From: an uncultured Phocaeicola sp.
GTDB taxonomy: Bacteria; Bacteroidota; Bacteroidia; Bacteroidales; Bacteroidaceae
Direction: 5' to 3'
NCBI GenBank assembly: GCA_948579315.1
Contig: CAPAOL010000014.1
Coordinates: forward strand, 1-64,000
Length of the DNA: 64,000 nt
The position numbers and the translations under genes are program-made. Shown one piece after another: positions 60,346-64,000 of the stretch; positions within the stretch are counted from its first letter, which is position 1; the number at the start of each line of letters is the position of its first letter. The notes beneath the pieces are model-generated. The model did no database searches. It was not told where the DNA came from and was given only the letters and a program-made list of their open reading frames with translations.

Positions 60346-61181
60346 TTTTTCCCTTCCTGTGTATTTCTGAATTGCACGGCGCTCTGTCCGGTCATATTTT
60401 TGAAGAAACGGCTGAAAGAAGCCTGGTCTTCAAATCCTAGAATATCGGCAATCTCTTTGGCGCTTTTGTTGCTGTAAAGCAGGAGACGTTTAGCTTCCGC
60501 TTCCACTCGTTCGTGGATAACCCGAAGCGGCGAAGGTAGTTTGCAGGTAGAAAAGATATTCGATAGTGTCTTGGGAGATTTATGCAGCATATCGGCATAG
60601 TCTTGTACTTGTTTCTTTGTCCGGTAATGCTCGTCGACCAAGTTGTAGTATCGGCGGATAATCTCAAAACCGGATTCTTTTTCACGGGTAATATTCATGC
60701 GATGACGTGCAATTCGGGTACATTGGATGATGAAACGTTTCAGCAGGATGCGCAGCATCTCTTCCTGCAGGCTGTCAAAAACAGTAAACTCGTTTTCCAG
60801 TGCTTCGGTAATAGTGCCGAGTTCTTTACGTTCTTTTTCATTCAGTGTGAAACGGATCAGGTGAGATGAACCGTTGAACAGGAAACCGCTGCATGACACT
60901 TCATGGTCATTGCCATAGATACAATAGAAATTGCTGTTGAACAACAAAGTCAGGTATTCGCCATCAATCGATTTAAATTCGAGATGTTGCAGATGAGTGA
61001 GTGAAATCACTTCATCTTGGGTAAGCACCATTTCCTGGTGGTCTATTTCTACTGTGATGCTTCCGTTGCGTACCCATATAAATTTATAAAGCCCTTTTTC
61101 TTTTTGCAGTGCTTTTTCTGTCAGATAAGAGTCTGTAAGTGCGAGTGTTCCTTTTAGTTTCGTGTGATATTGTTGTAACAT
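60342..61181 (-). CDS. AraC family transcriptional regulator, RclR-like by position
   Basis: The 279 aa protein has an N-terminal cupin-like sensor part and a C-terminal AraC DNA-binding domain with two helix-turn-helices (about 180-275), ending with AKEIADILGFEDQASFSRFFKNMTGQSAVQFR. In E. coli, RclR of this family senses oxidised chlorine and activates rclABC. The order here is regulator, rclC remnant, rclA, so it probably governs rclA, though no Cys pair like RclR's is obvious. Its ATG follows a strong GGAGG eight bases upstream, inside the cdd end; the cdd stop is two bases away. Confidence 0.82.
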   Translation of the reverse strand: MLQQYHTKLKGTLALTDSYLTEKALQKEKGLYKFIWVRNGSITVEIDHQEMVLTQDEVISLTHLQHLEFKSIDGEYLTLLFNSNFYCIYGNDHEVSCSGFLFNGSSHLIRFTLNEKERKELGTITEALENEFTVFDSLQEEMLRILLKRFIIQCTRIARHRMNITREKESGFEIIRRYYNLVDEHYRTKKQVQDYADMLHKSPKTLSNIFSTCKLPSPLRVIHERVEAEAKRLLLYSNKSAKEIADILGFEDQASFSRFFKNMTGQSAVQFRNTQEGKN

Positions 61182-61183
61182 AA

Positions 61184-61666
61184 TTAATCCTCCATTGCTG
61201 ATGCGTCAAATGATAACGGCAGTAGATCTCCTATACTTTTTACTTCATAGATACATTCTTTGCCATATAATAGGATGCGGATGGGGTGTTTGTAACGTTT
61301 TTCCGTTTCCAGAATCACTTGCCGGCAAGCGCCGCAGGGGGGAATCGGAAGGTCGATGAAGTCCTTTTCCGTTCGTGCCGCAATGGCAAGAGTGACAACC
61401 GGTTGGTCGGGATATTGGGAGTTGGCATAGAATAATGTAGTACGTTCTGCACAAAGTCCCGACGGATAGGCCGCGTTTTCCTGATTGGTTCCTGTAACTA
61501 CCGTTCCGTTGCCCAATAGCGCAGCGGCACCTACGGAGAAGTGGGAGTATGGAGAATAACTACGAGCTGTTGCTTCCATGGCTGCCGTCATAAGTGCCCG
61601 ATCAGCTTCATTCAATTCATCATATTGATATACTTTGATAATAGCGGTAATTGTGAGGTCTTTCAT
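61184..61666 (-). CDS. cdd: Cytidine deaminase
   Basis: Cdd deaminates cytidine and deoxycytidine to the uridine forms for pyrimidine salvage. The 160 aa protein has the zinc and catalytic motifs CAERTTLF and PCGACRQ, and the YSPYSHFSVGAA loop. It is the first gene of a run with the AraC regulator, which starts two bases after its stop. A TAACTTTG box lies upstream at 61709-61702. Confidence 0.96.
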   Translation of the reverse strand: MKDLTITAIIKVYQYDELNEADRALMTAAMEATARSYSPYSHFSVGAAALLGNGTVVTGTNQENAAYPSGLCAERTTLFYANSQYPDQPVVTLAIAARTEKDFIDLPIPPCGACRQVILETEKRYKHPIRILLYGKECIYEVKSIGDLLPLSFDASAMED

Positions 61667-61701
61667 ATACGTCAGGGTATTGGTTTCTACAATTAATGTT
61701 A

Positions 61702-61709
61702 CAAAGTTA
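61702..61709 (-). promoter_or_regulatory. -7 box of cdd
   Basis: TAACTTTG on the minus strand, 35 bases before the cdd start. Confidence 0.45.
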
Positions 61710-61776
61710 GGAAAGAGATTGATAATCCCAATTATTTTTCGGATTTTTGTGCCATCTAATTCACATCTGAATAAAA

Positions 61777-62682
61777 ATGGAGAATAAACTGCATAGATTT
61801 ATCTTTTTAACCGTTGTTTTTTTCTTTGCCGTAGGAGTGCAGGCACAGAAACGGAATGCCCGTTACGTTGAATATATAAATAAGTATAGTGATTTGGCTG
61901 TTGAACAGATGAAGCTTCATAAGATTCCGGCGAGTATCACGTTGGCGCAAGGATTGCTGGAAAGTGGTGCCGGATACAGCCAGTTGGCACGGAAGAGTAA
62001 TAACCACTTTGGTATTAAGTGTGGTGGCAGTTGGCGGGGACGTACGGTCCGTCATGATGATGATGCCCGCAACGAATGTTTCCGTGCTTATAAGCATCCG
62101 CGTGACTCTTACGAAGATCATTCCGTCTTCCTTAGAAGAGGTGCCCGTTACGCTTTTCTTTTCAAACTGAATATCACCGATTATAAAGGCTGGGCGCGTG
62201 GACTGAAAAAAGCAGGCTATGCTACCGATCCTTCATACGCTAACCGCTTGATTACAATTATCGAAGATTATGACCTGTATAAATATGACCGTAAGGGTGT
62301 ATATTCGGAACGGAAACTGAAAAAGAATCCTTGGTTGATGAATCCACATCAGGTGTATATTGCTAATGATATCGCTTATGTGGTAGCTCGCAGCGGTGAT
62401 ACCTTTAAAGATTTAGGTAACGAGTTCGGCATTAGCTGGAAGAAACTTGTGACGTACAACGACTTGCAGCGTGATTATACCTTGATGAAAGGGGATATCA
62501 TCTACTTGAAGAGCAAGAAGAAAAAGGCTTCCAAACCTTATACTGTATATATTGTGAAGGATGGAGATTCCATGCATGGCATCTCTCAAAAATATGGTAT
62601 TCGTCTCAAAAATCTGTATAAAATGAATCGTAAGGATGGTGAATATGTTCCGGAAATAGGAGACCGTTTGCGTCTGCGATAG
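61777..62682 (+). CDS. Peptidoglycan glucosaminidase with LysM repeats
   Basis: The 301 aa exported protein has a signal peptide (about 1-23), a glucosaminidase domain of the FlgJ/LytG type (about 25-170) with the catalytic Glu in LAQGLLESGAG and NNHFGIKC, then two LysM domains near 200-245 and 253-299. It would cut the glycan strands of peptidoglycan in the periplasm or at the surface. It stands alone between cdd and the NADH dehydrogenase gene. Confidence 0.93.
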   Translation: MENKLHRFIFLTVVFFFAVGVQAQKRNARYVEYINKYSDLAVEQMKLHKIPASITLAQGLLESGAGYSQLARKSNNHFGIKCGGSWRGRTVRHDDDARNECFRAYKHPRDSYEDHSVFLRRGARYAFLFKLNITDYKGWARGLKKAGYATDPSYANRLITIIEDYDLYKYDRKGVYSERKLKKNPWLMNPHQVYIANDIAYVVARSGDTFKDLGNEFGISWKKLVTYNDLQRDYTLMKGDIIYLKSKKKKASKPYTVYIVKDGDSMHGISQKYGIRLKNLYKMNRKDGEYVPEIGDRLRLR

Positions 62683-62764
62683 AGACTTTTCTCGAAAGTT
62701 TCGAATTTCGAAAACTTAATGACTCATTCATGTGTTATTATTCTTGATAAAACATGATTAAAAT

Positions 62765-64000
62765 ATGAGTCTAAATATTGCAAAAAGTAATAAAAAACGT
62801 GTTGTCATAGTAGGCGGTGGTTTCGGCGGCTTGAAACTGGCTAACAAGCTGAAAAAGTCAGGCTTTCAAGTCGTATTGATAGATAAAAACAACTATCACC
62901 AGTTTCCTCCTTTGATTTATCAGGTGGCTTCGGCCGGTATGGAGCCAACTTCCATATCCTTCCCCTTTCGTAAAATATTCCAGCATCGGAAAGATTTCTA
63001 TTTCCGTATGGCGGAAGTACGTGCCATTTTCCCGGAAAAGAATATGATACAGACTTCCATCGGAAAAGCAGAATATGACTATCTGGTGTTAGCAGCAGGT
63101 ACTACAACCAACTATTTCGGTAATAAACATATTGAAGAGGAAGCCATGCCGATGAAAAATGTGTCAGAAGCGATGGGATTGCGAAACGCTCTTCTGGCTA
63201 ATCTGGAACGAGCGCTGACCTGTTCAACGAAGCAGGAACAACAAGAGCTATTGAATATTGTAATCGTGGGAGGTGGAGCAACCGGAATAGAAGTAGCCGG
63301 AATACTTTCCGAGATGAAGAAATTCGTCTTGCCGAACGATTATCCTGATATGCCCAGCAGTCTGATGCACATTTATTTGATTGAAGCCGGACCGCGGCTG
63401 CTTGCCGGAATGTCAGAAGAATCTTCTGCACATGCTGAACATTTTCTCCGTGAGATGGGAGTAAATATTCTGTTGAATAAACGTGTTGTGGATTATCGTG
63501 ACCATAAAGTAATACTCGAAGATAGTACAGAGATTGCCACGCGTACTTTTATTTGGGTGAGTGGTGTCACCGGTGTGACTATCGGTAATCTGGATGCCTC
63601 TCTGATTGGGCGTGGAGGACGTATTAAAGTCGATTCATTCAACCGCGTAGAAGGGATGAGCAATGTGTTTGCTATTGGTGACCAATGTATTCAGTCGGCT
63701 GATGAAAATTACCCGAACGGACATCCTCAACTGGCACAAGTGGCGATTCAGCAAGGAGAACTGCTGGCAAAGAACCTGATTCGTATGGAGAAAGGACGGG
63801 AAATGAAACCTTTCCATTATCGTAATTTGGGTTCTATGGCAACTGTCGGGCGCAATCGTGCCGTAGCAGAGTTTAGTAAAGTAAAGATGCAGGGATGGTT
63901 TGCCTGGGTGATGTGGTTGGTTGTTCATCTGCGTTCTATCCTTGGAGTGCGTAATAAAGTCATTGTACTCTTAAATTGGATCTGGAATTATTTCACTTAC
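62765..64000 (+). CDS. ndh: Type II NADH dehydrogenase (partial, runs off the window)
   Basis: The frame is open from ATG 62765 to the window end, 412 codons seen. The N-terminal FAD-binding GGGFGGLKLA near residue 18, the quinone-site region YHQFPPLIYQVASAG, and the NAD-binding VGGGATGIEVAG mark an NDH-2 enzyme that passes electrons from NADH to quinone at the membrane without pumping protons. A DxxxxG region AIGDQCIQSAD follows. The usual length is about 430 residues, so only the C-terminus should be missing. Confidence 0.9.
   Translation, partial: MSLNIAKSNKKRVVIVGGGFGGLKLANKLKKSGFQVVLIDKNNYHQFPPLIYQVASAGMEPTSISFPFRKIFQHRKDFYFRMAEVRAIFPEKNMIQTSIGKAEYDYLVLAAGTTTNYFGNKHIEEEAMPMKNVSEAMGLRNALLANLERALTCSTKQEQQELLNIVIVGGGATGIEVAGILSEMKKFVLPNDYPDMPSSLMHIYLIEAGPRLLAGMSEESSAHAEHFLREMGVNILLNKRVVDYRDHKVILEDSTEIATRTFIWVSGVTGVTIGNLDASLIGRGGRIKVDSFNRVEGMSNVFAIGDQCIQSADENYPNGHPQLAQVAIQQGELLAKNLIRMEKGREMKPFHYRNLGSMATVGRNRAVAEFSKVKMQGWFAWVMWLVVHLRSILGVRNKVIVLLNWIWNYFTY

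Overview
The window is chromosomal DNA from a gut Bacteroides, close to the B. thetaiotaomicron / B. ovatus group by protein content. The evidence is a SusC/SusD pair, FeoAB fusion, DUF4377, DUF4468 and DUF4783 proteins, a Rho factor with a long Asn/Gln-rich insert, an ser-type sulfatase, a C69 dipeptidase, and promoters of the Bacteroides type (TAnnTTTG at -7, TTTG about 20 bp upstream) before many genes. Most of the window is ordinary core genome, with no prophage or large integrated element. Three tRNA genes are present: His-GTG, Cys-GCA and Thr-TGT.

Layout. 1-12 kb: tRNA-His, capA-like and folD (coupled), ffh, a MATE exporter, a sulfatase, rho, a flavodoxin/ferredoxin protein and tilS. 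12-17 kb: feoAB with its small Cys-rich partner, tRNA-Cys, a non-coding element of about 780 bp with long terminal inverted repeats, a DUF4377 lipoprotein, a truncated DUF2867 gene and tRNA-Thr. 17-28 kb: small metabolic and envelope genes (TlpA lipoprotein, methyltransferase, VOC protein, DUF4468 protein, MBL hydrolase, pdxH, pirin, D-2-hydroxyacid dehydrogenase, FadL-type and DcaP-type porins, an ECF sigma factor). 28-31 kb: queuosine genes, a precursor transporter behind a preQ1-I type riboswitch, then queC, a repeat-filled gap, and queF. 31-34 kb: an HD hydrolase, an AbiEii-type toxin-antitoxin pair, rlmH and a DUF4783-nadC pair. 34-38 kb: an ECF sigma factor with an anti-sigma-like protein that carries a C-terminal barrel, plus two envelope proteins. 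39-43 kb: an AT-rich unit with a two-DTG aspartic protease, a six-cysteine double-glycine-leader peptide and a TlpA thioredoxin. 43-56 kb: SusD, SusC and a zinc metalloprotease in one minus-strand operon, then M23 and C69 peptidases and a phosphohexomutase. 56-64 kb: an ABC-F ATPase, an Rcl-type oxidative-defence locus with a decayed rclC, cytidine deaminase, a LysM glucosaminidase and a partial NADH dehydrogenase.

The most unusual things are two. First, four intergenic arrays have a very regular 22-23 bp period. Each is built from a different sequence, and three are made of small palindromes; two of them flank rclA and one splits the queuosine genes. Second, the peptide unit at 39.3-43.0 kb looks like a precursor with a candidate maturation protease and a disulfide enzyme. 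Neither is a system I can name.
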